DNA of 64,000 nucleotides, taken from the NCBI GenBank assembly GCA_003524095.1, contig DOEE01000003.1:248001-312000 (forward strand), written 5' to 3'. The translations under genes were made by a program, and so were the position numbers. The notes under the pieces were generated by a model, which saw only the letters and a list, made by a program, of their open reading frames with translations, searched no databases and was not told where the DNA came from. Shown here piece after piece: positions 14,570-20,527 of the stretch. This DNA comes from Clostridiales bacterium (lineage in GTDB: Bacteria; Bacillota; Clostridia; Christensenellales; UBA1242). Position 1 is the first letter of the stretch, and each line of letters begins with the position of its first letter.

Positions 14570-14598
14570 AAAAAAAGAACACGAAGAAATTCGTGTTC
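14570..14598 (-). terminator. Terminator of initiator tRNA
   Basis: On the minus strand GAACACGAA-TTTC-TTCGTGTTC (9-bp perfect stem) runs into TTTTTT, starting 5 bases after the tRNA CCA end. Confidence 0.8.
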
Positions 14599-14602
14599 GA
14601 AG

Positions 14603-14680
14603 TGGTAGCGGGGGTGGGATTTGAACCACACGACCTTCGGGTTATGAGCCCGACGAGCGACCGAACTGCTCCTCCCCGCG
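14603..14680 (-). tRNA. Initiator tRNA-fMet (CAU) with an extra base in the T-stem
   Basis: The initiator hallmarks are present: unpaired position 1-72 (C1 with U72), three consecutive G-C pairs in the anticodon stem (GGG before CTCATAA, CCC after), and the D-arm GAGCAGTTCGGTCGCTC. The length is 78 rather than the usual 77 nt. The 5' side of the T-stem reads GTGTGG against CCCAC, so five pairs form only if one T is bulged. U72 replaces the usual A72, which still leaves the end unpaired. CCA is encoded. It has its own promoter and terminator. The bulge may be real, or an indel in the sequence. Confidence 0.88.
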
Positions 14681-14696
14681 ATATATAACATAAGTA

Positions 14697-14726
14697 ATTA
14701 TATCACGTTAAAGTTAATTATGTCAA
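14697..14726 (-). promoter_or_regulatory. Promoter of initiator tRNA
   Basis: Minus strand TTGACA (14721-14726), 18 bases, then TATAAT (14697-14702) preceded by TGA as an extended -10. This is the strongest-looking promoter in the window. Confidence 0.8.
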
Positions 14727-14735
14727 TGGTTTTTG

Positions 14736-14757
14736 AAAAATTGTTCAAACAATTTTT
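14736..14757. repeat. 9-bp hairpin with T-run
   Basis: AAAAATTGT-TCAA-ACAATTTTT followed by TT. It could terminate transcripts in either direction between the yab operon and the tRNA. Confidence 0.45.
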
Positions 14758-14833
14758 TTGGCTTTTGAATTTATCTTGTATTTAATGGTTCAAATATTAA
14801 CTTTGAGTATTTCAAAATTCTTTTGTTATAGGC

Positions 14834-14876
14834 ATTTTTAAGTGATTGCATAGTACTTATGCAATCACTTAAAAAT
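14834..14876. repeat. 19-bp perfect inverted repeat downstream of divIC
   Basis: Positions 14834-14852 and 14858-14876 are exact complements around the 5-base loop GTACT; the core is AAGTGATTGCATA. Neither side is followed by a T-run, so it is not a standard terminator. Lying 36 bases beyond the divIC stop it may still end the operon mRNA or protect its 3' end. It might also be a small mobile palindrome. Confidence 0.6.
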
Positions 14877-14911
14877 TATATGCAATTATTTTGTTAAATA
14901 TGTCTAAAAAA

Positions 14912-15193
14912 TTACTTTTTAGTGTACCAAGTTTCCCCATTTTCTCCCCAGTTGAGAGACTCTCTCGCATAATTTTCCAAAAATTCTTGTCTATTATTTC
15001 CATAATATGAATTGGTTGAATTATAATTATAGATTTCCTCAAATAGTGCTTCTTTGTAGGTTGACAGGTCTTTGTTTTTCTCTTTTAGCGTACCAATTTT
15101 AATTAATTGACACGTTAAAATTATAATGCAAGCAAACATTATTACAACTGAAATTATTGTGATAATTTTGATAGATTTGACTTTTTTATCCAT
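14912..15193 (-). CDS. divIC: Septum formation protein DivIC/FtsB family (93 aa)
   Basis: A short bitopic division protein. It has a cytoplasmic Lys-rich start, one hydrophobic helix at residues 8-30, then a Lys/Glu-rich stretch (34-55) suited to a coiled coil, and the family's C-terminal pattern YARESLNWGENGE (75-87, compare Y-A-R-E-x-L-G-x-x-x-x-G-E). In Bacillus DivIC pairs with FtsL and DivIB at the septum. The gene order yabP-yabQ-divIC is the classical one. The start codon overlaps the stop of a six-codon decoy frame created by a 17-bp duplication (see findings), so translation may depend on coupling to yabQ. No ribosome binding site stands directly before it. Confidence 0.8.
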   Translation of the reverse strand: MDKKVKSIKIITIISVVIMFACIIILTCQLIKIGTLKEKNKDLSTYKEALFEEIYNYNSTNSYYGNNRQEFLENYARESLNWGENGETWYTKK

Positions 15194-15209
15194 TATTTAA
15201 ATATGTCCA

Positions 15210-15575
15210 TTATTTAAATATTATATTTCCTAGTTTGCTTTTTTTAAAGCGTTTTGAACCTAAGATTATTAGATTATACACTTTTTTGTAACCTTTGGCA
15301 AATAATTTTCCTAAAGTTGTTCTCTCAATCCCAAAGCCAAGTAAATATCCTATAAATAGATATGCTCTAATGCTTCCAAGATTAATTAGTTCAACTAGAT
15401 ATATAAACGAAAGTGTAAAAAAACTTACAAAAATTATATCACAAATAATTCTAATTATAACATATTCCTTGATAAAATTTGGGATATTTAGTATTCCATA
15501 AATTAATCCTAAAACTATCCCAATTCCAAACATTATGCTAAAATCTTTAAGTTGCAAAACATAACTTATTTTCAT
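15210..15575 (-). CDS. yabQ: Spore cortex biosynthesis protein YabQ (121 aa)
   Basis: A small polytopic protein with about three hydrophobic segments (residues 12-32, 41-62, 70-92) and a basic C-terminal tail. Size, membrane pattern and position between yabP and divIC identify it as YabQ. In Bacillus YabQ is a mother-cell protein of the outer spore membrane needed for cortex formation. Its ATG overlaps the yabP stop (ATGA), with AAAAGG eight bases before, so the two are translationally coupled. Sequence identity within the family is low, so the call leans on synteny. Confidence 0.75.
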   Translation of the reverse strand: MKISYVLQLKDFSIMFGIGIVLGLIYGILNIPNFIKEYVIIRIICDIIFVSFFTLSFIYLVELINLGSIRAYLFIGYLLGFGIERTTLGKLFAKGYKKVYNLIILGSKRFKKSKLGNIIFK

Positions 15576-15853
15576 TTAAATAACCTTTTGAAGAAGTTTC
15601 CGGATTTTCCAAATTTAATTAATGAGAATTTTCCTTCTGCTTCAAGAATTCCTGAGTTTATGTCTAATTTGACAATGTTGATTTTTTCGCCAGTGATACA
15701 TAATGATGTATCTTTGAGTCTTAGATATATTGTAGTATCGCTTGTGGAAATTACTTCAACTATGCCCTCGAGTTTCAAATATTTTCGGTTATTAAGTAGT
15801 ATGCTTTCAATAGTGTTTTTGTTTTGATTGTCTTCTTTGATTATTTTTTCCAT
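15572..15853 (-). CDS. yabP: Sporulation protein YabP (93 aa)
   Basis: After a charged start the protein shows the YabP/YqfC pattern: NNRKYLKLEGIVEVIS (residues 21-36), a TTIYLRLKDTSLCITGE block and INSGILEAEGKFSLIKF near residue 70. This is the usual 'hN-R-x-x-L-x-I-x-G-V' fold with the closing 'G-x-h-x-x-E-G-x-h-x-x-L' strand pair. It is required for cortex or coat assembly in Bacillus and made in the mother cell. The ribosome binding site AGGAGA is 5 bases before ATG. First gene of the operon, preceded by a sigma-E-like promoter. Confidence 0.85.
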   Translation of the reverse strand: MEKIIKEDNQNKNTIESILLNNRKYLKLEGIVEVISTSDTTIYLRLKDTSLCITGEKINIVKLDINSGILEAEGKFSLIKFGKSGNFFKRLFK

Positions 15854-15875
15854 ATTATTCTCCTAATTTTTTTAT

Positions 15876-15904
15876 ATTCTATGAATTAAAAAATTTATTT
15901 ATGA
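15876..15904 (-). promoter_or_regulatory. Sigma-E-like promoter of yabP-yabQ-divIC
   Basis: Minus strand: -35 TCATAAA (15898-15904), 14-base spacer, -10 CATAGAAT (15876-15883). This fits the mother-cell sigma-E consensus (KMATATW, 14 bases, CATACAHT) with one mismatch in each box. The genes' known mother-cell role supports it. Confidence 0.6.
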
Positions 15905-16063
15905 AAAAATGCTTATATTTAAAAATTTATGTAACCATTTTGAAATTTTGTGATAAAATATTATAGTTAGAAAACAAACAAACATAATTATTCAAGGTAA
16001 AAATTTAAAAATCAACAATCAAAATCAATTAATCATTAAACAAAATTTTATGTGGGGTCAAAA

Positions 16064-17203
16064 GTGGCAAAAGAGACAAGAACCAAGTTGGACATTTCAA
16101 AGAAAGAAAATAGTCAGGATAGAGAGATTGTAAGACTAAATAAAAGTTATGATAGAATTAATAATTCATCGAGTAAACTATTTTATTCAAGCATAATCTG
16201 TCTTAATATCCTGACACTCTTTGTTTGTGTTTTTTATCTAAACTCAAAACAAAAAATAGAAGACATAAATATGGTGCTTAGTGGATTTGATTACAATTTA
16301 TTAATCTTGCTTTCAGTAATGTTTGTAGCAGTGATAATATTAAAAGCGCTTCCACTATATTTAAGGATATACAGCAAAGTAAAAAATAGGCGATTTGGAT
16401 ATGTTTTAGGAGCGACTGTTGCGGGTGAATTTTTTGGCAAAGTCACAATTTATGGACTTGGGGAAAATTCTGTTGTAACAAAGAATTTACAAAATAAGTC
16501 TGTGAGTCCAAATCTTTCAATTGATGTAAAATACGGTGCAAATGTATTTAGGAATTTGTCTCAATTGATATTTTGGTTTGTGACAATTGTTCTTGGCTTG
16601 ATATTTTGTATCAATAGTATAAAGAGTTGGCTTGTTGTAATTGGTCTTATATCTTTTATTGTAATATTTTCAAGTACAATATTTGTATTTGTTTTTAAGG
16701 CAAACAAAAAATTTGGCATTGATGTTGTTTCCAAATTTGTTAAGGTATTGTATAATTTGGGGCTAACAAAAAATTATGAAGAAACATACAACAAAATGTT
16801 GGATAAAGTAATTGTATCGGCCAATGGTATAAAACAAGATGGTTGGCTAACATTTGTAGAAATTTTCTCTGGACTGCTTTGTGAGTTTTTGAAAGGTGCT
16901 ATGATTTATTTTTTGGTAGTAACGCTTAATTTGGCAGAGAGTACCATAATATTTGAGATATTGTTTAAGTTTTCTATAATGCAATTAATATTTAAACTTT
17001 GGCCATTGCAAAGCGGAACATTAATATTTGAATTATTGTTTGTGGCTTTGTTTAAAAATATCTTCTTTTCGGGATATGTTTTCTGGGGGCTAATAATTTA
17101 TAGATTTTTTGATTTGTTTGCTTATGCGATTGTATACTTAATTCAAGTTGTTATTAAAAGTATTTTAAACACCAAATCTAAAAAATCAACAAAAACAAAT
17201 TAA
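16064..17203 (+). CDS. Polytopic membrane protein, LPG-synthase/YbhN-like (379 aa)
   Basis: Starts with GTG at 16064, 6 bases after GGGG; an in-frame GTG at 16052 lies upstream of that site. After a charged 35-residue start there are about seven hydrophobic segments. Residues 121-135 (GEFFGKVTIYGLGEN) match the family's signature where a G-x-F-x-x-x-x-x-x-G-x-G-E motif follows the second helix pair, and the C-terminal LWPLQSG (about 310) plus a final Y-R-F-F helix resemble the P-x-P-G-G motif and last helices of PF03706. That family includes the membrane half of MprF and probable lipid flippases. The P-T-P-G-G motif is degenerate. It may be a divergent lipid or glycolipid transporter. It sits beside a deacetylase-like gene. 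Confidence 0.5.
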   Translation: MAKETRTKLDISKKENSQDREIVRLNKSYDRINNSSSKLFYSSIICLNILTLFVCVFYLNSKQKIEDINMVLSGFDYNLLILLSVMFVAVIILKALPLYLRIYSKVKNRRFGYVLGATVAGEFFGKVTIYGLGENSVVTKNLQNKSVSPNLSIDVKYGANVFRNLSQLIFWFVTIVLGLIFCINSIKSWLVVIGLISFIVIFSSTIFVFVFKANKKFGIDVVSKFVKVLYNLGLTKNYEETYNKMLDKVIVSANGIKQDGWLTFVEIFSGLLCEFLKGAMIYFLVVTLNLAESTIIFEILFKFSIMQLIFKLWPLQSGTLIFELLFVALFKNIFFSGYVFWGLIIYRFFDLFAYAIVYLIQVVIKSILNTKSKKSTKTN

Positions 17204-17262
17204 ATTCAATTTGTAAATTTGAATAAAACATTATTGTTTATTATGTAAAATTGACAACAACT

Positions 17263-17308
17263 AAAAAGATATTGACAAAAATAAGTGTGTTATTGTCAAT
17301 ATCTTTTT
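17263..17308. terminator. Shared bidirectional terminator
   Basis: AAAAAGATATTGACAA (17263-17278) and its exact complement (17293-17308) form a 16-bp stem with A/T-runs at both ends. It separates the convergent genes ending at 17203 and 17314. Confidence 0.9.
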
Positions 17309-17313
17309 CAATT

Positions 17314-18477
17314 TTAATTAATACTTTTGAATGGAACTGTGCGATAATGATAATCGTAGACTTTTTCACAAGTGAATAACTTGTCTAAAATTTGTGTGTT
17401 TTCTCTTAGTGCTTTTCCATTTATTTTATAATAATAAAAGTGGTAAGTGTCCGATACTTTTTGAATGGGATTTGGGTCTCCGCACTCAAAAAATATTTTA
17501 AAACCGCTTGTTATAAGCAACTCTTGTTTGCTTGAATTTTCATCGTTCTCGCCATAAGGGTAGGCATACAAGTTTGTCGTTCCAATAAGTGGGCTTACTT
17601 CAGCATTCCAAAGCGACAAATCTTTTGCAAACTCCATATCGCTTAGACTGCTATCTAACTTATATGAATAGTTGTTGCATCCAAATTGCCAACCTAAACT
17701 TTTTAGTTTTTTGATTACTTCGCTTACTCTTTTTGATTCATATTTACTACTTGCGTTTTTGTGATTTGTGTTATACCCAAGTATTCCATTTTCTCCAGTT
17801 AAAAAAATTATTCCTTTTGCTCCATTAAAACTAAAGTCAGGAAATTGTTTGATAAAGTTTTCGAGAATTAAGATAAATTCATTGTCGTATGCAACTCTAT
17901 CTTGAATGCTCTTTTTAGTGGTGTATGTTGCAAGGTTGTTATTTCGGTCAATAATTATTTTGTCAATTTCTCCAAGGTTTTGATAATTGCTCTTGTATGA
18001 GACGTTATCAAATACAAGCAAAATTGGTTTTTTGTTTTTTGGTAATTTTAGCGGTATTTGCTCTAGTGTTTTTGAATCAATAATTTGGTTAATACTAATT
18101 AAAACATAGTTGTTTTTGTAGAGTTCATATAATATATTTTTAAACTCAGATATAGTAATTTTGCTTTCGTCAAAACTAGCACTGAGATTGTTGTTGTCGC
18201 CCAAGGCTTTTTCGGGAAATGCCATTAATGTGTTGAATGACAAACTGAATATTTCTCCATCGTAATTATATAATTCGTGTGATGGAAAATTAAGATTATT
18301 TGTAGTATGAAAACATGTTTCTTTTCTAAATGTATTAGCCTTAAAATTATTTAAATTTAATATTGTTTGTATTATTGAACAGCCAAACACAACTAATGAA
18401 GATATAACAAAAAATATGACAAATATCGTCAAAAGTTTTTTGGTTAATTTAAATTTTGATGTTTTGTAATTTTGCAT
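17314..18477 (-). CDS. Polysaccharide-deacetylase homologue without catalytic motifs (387 aa)
   Basis: An N-terminal helix (residues 15-36) anchors or exports the protein. The rest follows the large Firmicute NodB-type deacetylase family: PILLVFDNVSY (151-161) where active members have F-D-D-V-x-Y, QFPDFSFNGAKGIIFLTG (211-228) and NGILGYNT after it, GWQFGCNNYSY (262-272) where active members have A-S-H-x-x-x-H, and YAYPYGE (304-310). The second metal-site Asp is Asn157-158 and both metal-binding His are replaced, so I infer no deacetylase activity. It may bind peptidoglycan or glycans. RBS AGGTGG is 4 bases before ATG. It is transcribed away from spoIIQ. Confidence 0.75.
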   Translation of the reverse strand: MQNYKTSKFKLTKKLLTIFVIFFVISSLVVFGCSIIQTILNLNNFKANTFRKETCFHTTNNLNFPSHELYNYDGEIFSLSFNTLMAFPEKALGDNNNLSASFDESKITISEFKNILYELYKNNYVLISINQIIDSKTLEQIPLKLPKNKKPILLVFDNVSYKSNYQNLGEIDKIIIDRNNNLATYTTKKSIQDRVAYDNEFILILENFIKQFPDFSFNGAKGIIFLTGENGILGYNTNHKNASSKYESKRVSEVIKKLKSLGWQFGCNNYSYKLDSSLSDMEFAKDLSLWNAEVSPLIGTTNLYAYPYGENDENSSKQELLITSGFKIFFECGDPNPIQKVSDTYHFYYYKINGKALRENTQILDKLFTCEKVYDYHYRTVPFKSIN

Positions 18478-18596
18478 TGTACCACCTAAATAATGTCATC
18501 AATATGTATATTATTGACAATAACCCTAATATTACTGACAAATATCGTATTATTCCAAATATATTTATTTTTGTATCTTATTTGGTCTACTTGTCA

Positions 18597-18618
18597 ATAA
18601 TTACTTAAATGTAATTAT
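18597..18618. repeat. 8-bp inverted repeat in the divergent intergenic region
   Basis: ATAATTAC-TTAAAT-GTAATTAT lies about 50 bases before the ywmB-like gene. A possible operator. The surrounding 193 bases are very AT-rich and I see no convincing promoter in them. Confidence 0.4.
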
Positions 18619-18670
18619 TTTTAGCATGTGTAAAATTACATAAAATATAAACAGGGAGTATTATTTTGTT

Positions 18671-19027
18671 ATGAAAAGAATGGTATCTTTAATTATAGTT
18701 TTTGTTATTGTTTTGCTTTTGTATTTTTTTAATTTTACCAACCTAAATTTAATGTTAAAAGTACAGGGTTTTGAAGTTGAAAACTTTGAATATAATGACA
18801 ACTATCAAACGCTAGAACTTGATGCGAGTAGTTTAAATAAGTTAACTAGTTTTTTAAACTTGGAAGTAGTAAATAAAAATGAAATTTCGGATAGGGTTAT
18901 CATCGAAGGTTATTCAAATAAACTAAAAGATTATGTGGTTATTAACGGCAGAAAAGTTAATATTCAGTTGTCTATTTTTGATAACAAAATAATCATGGGT
19001 TATCCTTTAATTAATGGTTCGTTCTGA
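18671..19027 (+). CDS. Short YwmB-like secreted protein (118 aa)
   Basis: An N-terminal hydrophobic segment (residues 4-26) is followed by a soluble domain. The C-terminal half reads VIIEGYSNKLKDYVV-INGRKVNIQLS ... IIMGYPLINGSF, which follows the end of YwmB proteins (I-x-G-Y-S, G-R-x-x-N-x-Q-x-A, then G-T-P-x-I). Typical YwmB is about twice as long, so the N-terminal half is missing or very short. In many Firmicutes ywmB lies near spoIID and spoIIQ, and here spoIIQ is the next gene, 79 bases on. GGGAG is 12 bases before ATG 18671, rather far; ATG 18680 is an alternative. Confidence 0.5.
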   Translation: MKRMVSLIIVFVIVLLLYFFNFTNLNLMLKVQGFEVENFEYNDNYQTLELDASSLNKLTSFLNLEVVNKNEISDRVIIEGYSNKLKDYVVINGRKVNIQLSIFDNKIIMGYPLINGSF

Positions 19028-19106
19028 TTTTGAAAAATAAATTAATTTTCAAGTATAAGACTTAAAATTGAAGTCAATACTTAAAAATCAAATGGAGGTT
19101 TTTGAT

Positions 19107-19688
19107 ATGGAAAATTCAACTTTAAAGCAAAAGATGACGAACGTTTTTAGACGTTATGGGTATTACTTACTACTTGGTGTTTTGGTGCTAGGTGCTATTC
19201 TTACAATGGTTTTGATAGGTTCTAATAGTAGCAAACAAAATGTAACTGAGCCTACAAGCACAAAGGTATCTCCTTATATGCCAGTACTTAATGCTACGTT
19301 GTACAAAGGTTATTATGCAGATGAACTTTGTTATAATTCCACTCTTAAGCAATGGGAAACACATAACGGTATTGACTTGGCTGTAGAAACCGGCAGTTCG
19401 GTTTATTCTATTTTGGATGGAGTTGTCAAAGATGTTTATTCAAACGTACTTGACGGAACTTGTATTGTAATTGAACACGACGGTGGACTTACTAGTAAAT
19501 ATGGTTCTCTTTCAACCGATGTAAAAGTGAAGGTAGGCGATAATGTGAGTAGGGGCGATATTATCGGCGCTGTATCTGAATCTGCAAATTCCGAATGTGA
19601 TGCTGGTGCGCACTTGCATTTTTCGATGTTTGACAATGACAAAAAGATTGATCCTGCTGCATATCTAAATATTTCTACTAACAAATAA
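19107..19688 (+). CDS. spoIIQ: SpoIIQ-type M23 peptidase-like protein (193 aa)
   Basis: ATG at 19107 follows GGAGG by 8 bases; an upstream in-frame TTG at 19068 lacks a site. A single helix (residues 18-38) precedes the SpoIIQ linker signature KGYYADELCYNSTLKQWE (67-84) and an M23/LytM domain. The zinc ligands look intact: H86 and D90 in HNGID, and the HLH pair H169/H171. Clostridial SpoIIQ keeps this site, while Bacillus SpoIIQ lost part of it. SpoIIQ is made in the forespore and joins SpoIIIAH in the mother cell to form the feeding channel and drive engulfment. An intact site suggests zinc binding or peptidoglycan cleavage here. spoIID is not next to it. Confidence 0.85.
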   Translation: MENSTLKQKMTNVFRRYGYYLLLGVLVLGAILTMVLIGSNSSKQNVTEPTSTKVSPYMPVLNATLYKGYYADELCYNSTLKQWETHNGIDLAVETGSSVYSILDGVVKDVYSNVLDGTCIVIEHDGGLTSKYGSLSTDVKVKVGDNVSRGDIIGAVSESANSECDAGAHLHFSMFDNDKKIDPAAYLNISTNK

Positions 19689-19777
19689 TTTTTAATTCTT
19701 TTAAATTTTGCTTTACACTTTTGACTAAAGTTGTTACAATTAAACTGTATAATTCGTAAAAATTTAAGGAGAAGACT

Positions 19778-20011
19778 ATGACTTTTGATAAAGTAAAAAA
19801 ATTACTTGCTGACCAATTAAATATTGATGCTGGCAAGATTACTGAAAATAGCAAAGTAATAGATGATTTGGGAGCAGATTCTCTTGATGTTGTAGAAATG
19901 CTTATGACTTTGGAAGATGAATTTAATGTTACTGTAACAGACGAAGAAAGTGTTAATCTTAAGACTGTTGGTGATATAGTTAAATTAATTGATTCCAAAA
20001 CAAAAAAGTAA
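19778..20011 (+). CDS. acpP: Acyl carrier protein (77 aa)
   Basis: The full-length four-helix ACP. The GADSLDVVE motif holds Ser35, the site of 4'-phosphopantetheine attachment by AcpS. It carries acyl chains in fatty acid synthesis in the cytoplasm. RBS AAGGAG is 6 bases before ATG. A TATAAT lies at about 19748, but I find no -35 at proper spacing. It stands alone between spoIIQ and spoIIID, apart from other fab genes. Confidence 0.95.
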   Translation: MTFDKVKKLLADQLNIDAGKITENSKVIDDLGADSLDVVEMLMTLEDEFNVTVTDEESVNLKTVGDIVKLIDSKTKK

Positions 20012-20040
20012 TTAGTTGACTTTTTTAGGGCTTTTTAAAA

Positions 20041-20072
20041 AATATCTCTTAAACTTTTAAGGGGTATTTTTT
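20041..20072 (+). terminator. Terminator of acpP
   Basis: AATATCTCTTAA pairs with TTAAGGGGTATT through several G-U pairs (about 12 bp) and is followed by a run of T. Confidence 0.75.
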
Positions 20073-20081
20073 TGTTTTTTG

Positions 20082-20110
20082 GCATATTGTGTCAAATTTT
20101 GTCATATTTT
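20082..20110 (+). promoter_or_regulatory. Sigma-E-like promoter of spoIIID
   Basis: GCATATT (20082-20088), 14 bases, then CATATTTT (20103-20110). The -35 fits the sigma-E consensus exactly and the -10 keeps CATA and the final T. spoIIID is sigma-E transcribed in Bacillus. Confidence 0.55.
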
Positions 20111-20140
20111 TTAACAATACTAATTTGTTTTGGGGGAAGT

Positions 20141-20383
20141 ATGAAAAAACGTGAAGAACAATTTGCCATTTATATTATTGATAATAACTGCACAATTAGA
20201 ATGTGTGCAAATCACTTTAACATAAGCAAAAGCACAGTGCATAATGATTTATCAAAAAAACTAAAGATAACAAATAAGTTTTTATATGCCCAGGTGTATA
20301 GGGTACTTGATAAAAATTTAAATGAACGGAGTATGCGTGGCGGAATGGCAACCAAGTTAAAATATCTCAAACTTAAAAAATAA
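20141..20383 (+). CDS. spoIIID: Sporulation transcription factor SpoIIID (80 aa)
   Basis: Start ATG 20141 follows GGGGGAAG; the frame is open further upstream but through the terminator and promoter. A helix-turn-helix at residues 17-40 (TIRMCANHFNISKSTVHNDL) and the basic C-terminal motif RSMRGGMATKLKYLK (64-77) match SpoIIID closely (compare V-S-K-S-T-V-H-K-D-L and L-R-G-G-E-A-T-K-L-K-Y). It is a mother-cell DNA-binding protein that activates and represses genes under sigma-E and prepares sigma-K. At 80 aa it is slightly shorter than the Bacillus protein. In Bacillus mbl follows; here a giant lipoprotein gene does. Confidence 0.92.
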   Translation: MKKREEQFAIYIIDNNCTIRMCANHFNISKSTVHNDLSKKLKITNKFLYAQVYRVLDKNLNERSMRGGMATKLKYLKLKK

Positions 20384-20419
20384 TTTTGACTATATATTTT
20401 TCAAACTATGCTAAATAAT

Positions 20420-20448
20420 TTGACAATTTTATACAAAATAAATAAACT
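20420..20448 (+). promoter_or_regulatory. Promoter of the 5134-aa lipoprotein gene
   Basis: TTGACA (20420-20425), 17-base spacer, TAAACT (20443-20448). It predicts a leader of about 75 bases that is nearly all A and T. Confidence 0.5.
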
Positions 20449-20527
20449 ATATTAGAACTTATATATATTTATATATATATTTTGAAAATTTGCTCACAAT
20501 AATTTAAAGCAGTTTGGAGAATGGAAG

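Noticed and set aside
15295..15827. Plus-strand frames opposite yabP and yabQ
   Set aside because: They overlap well-supported genes with ribosome binding sites on the other strand.
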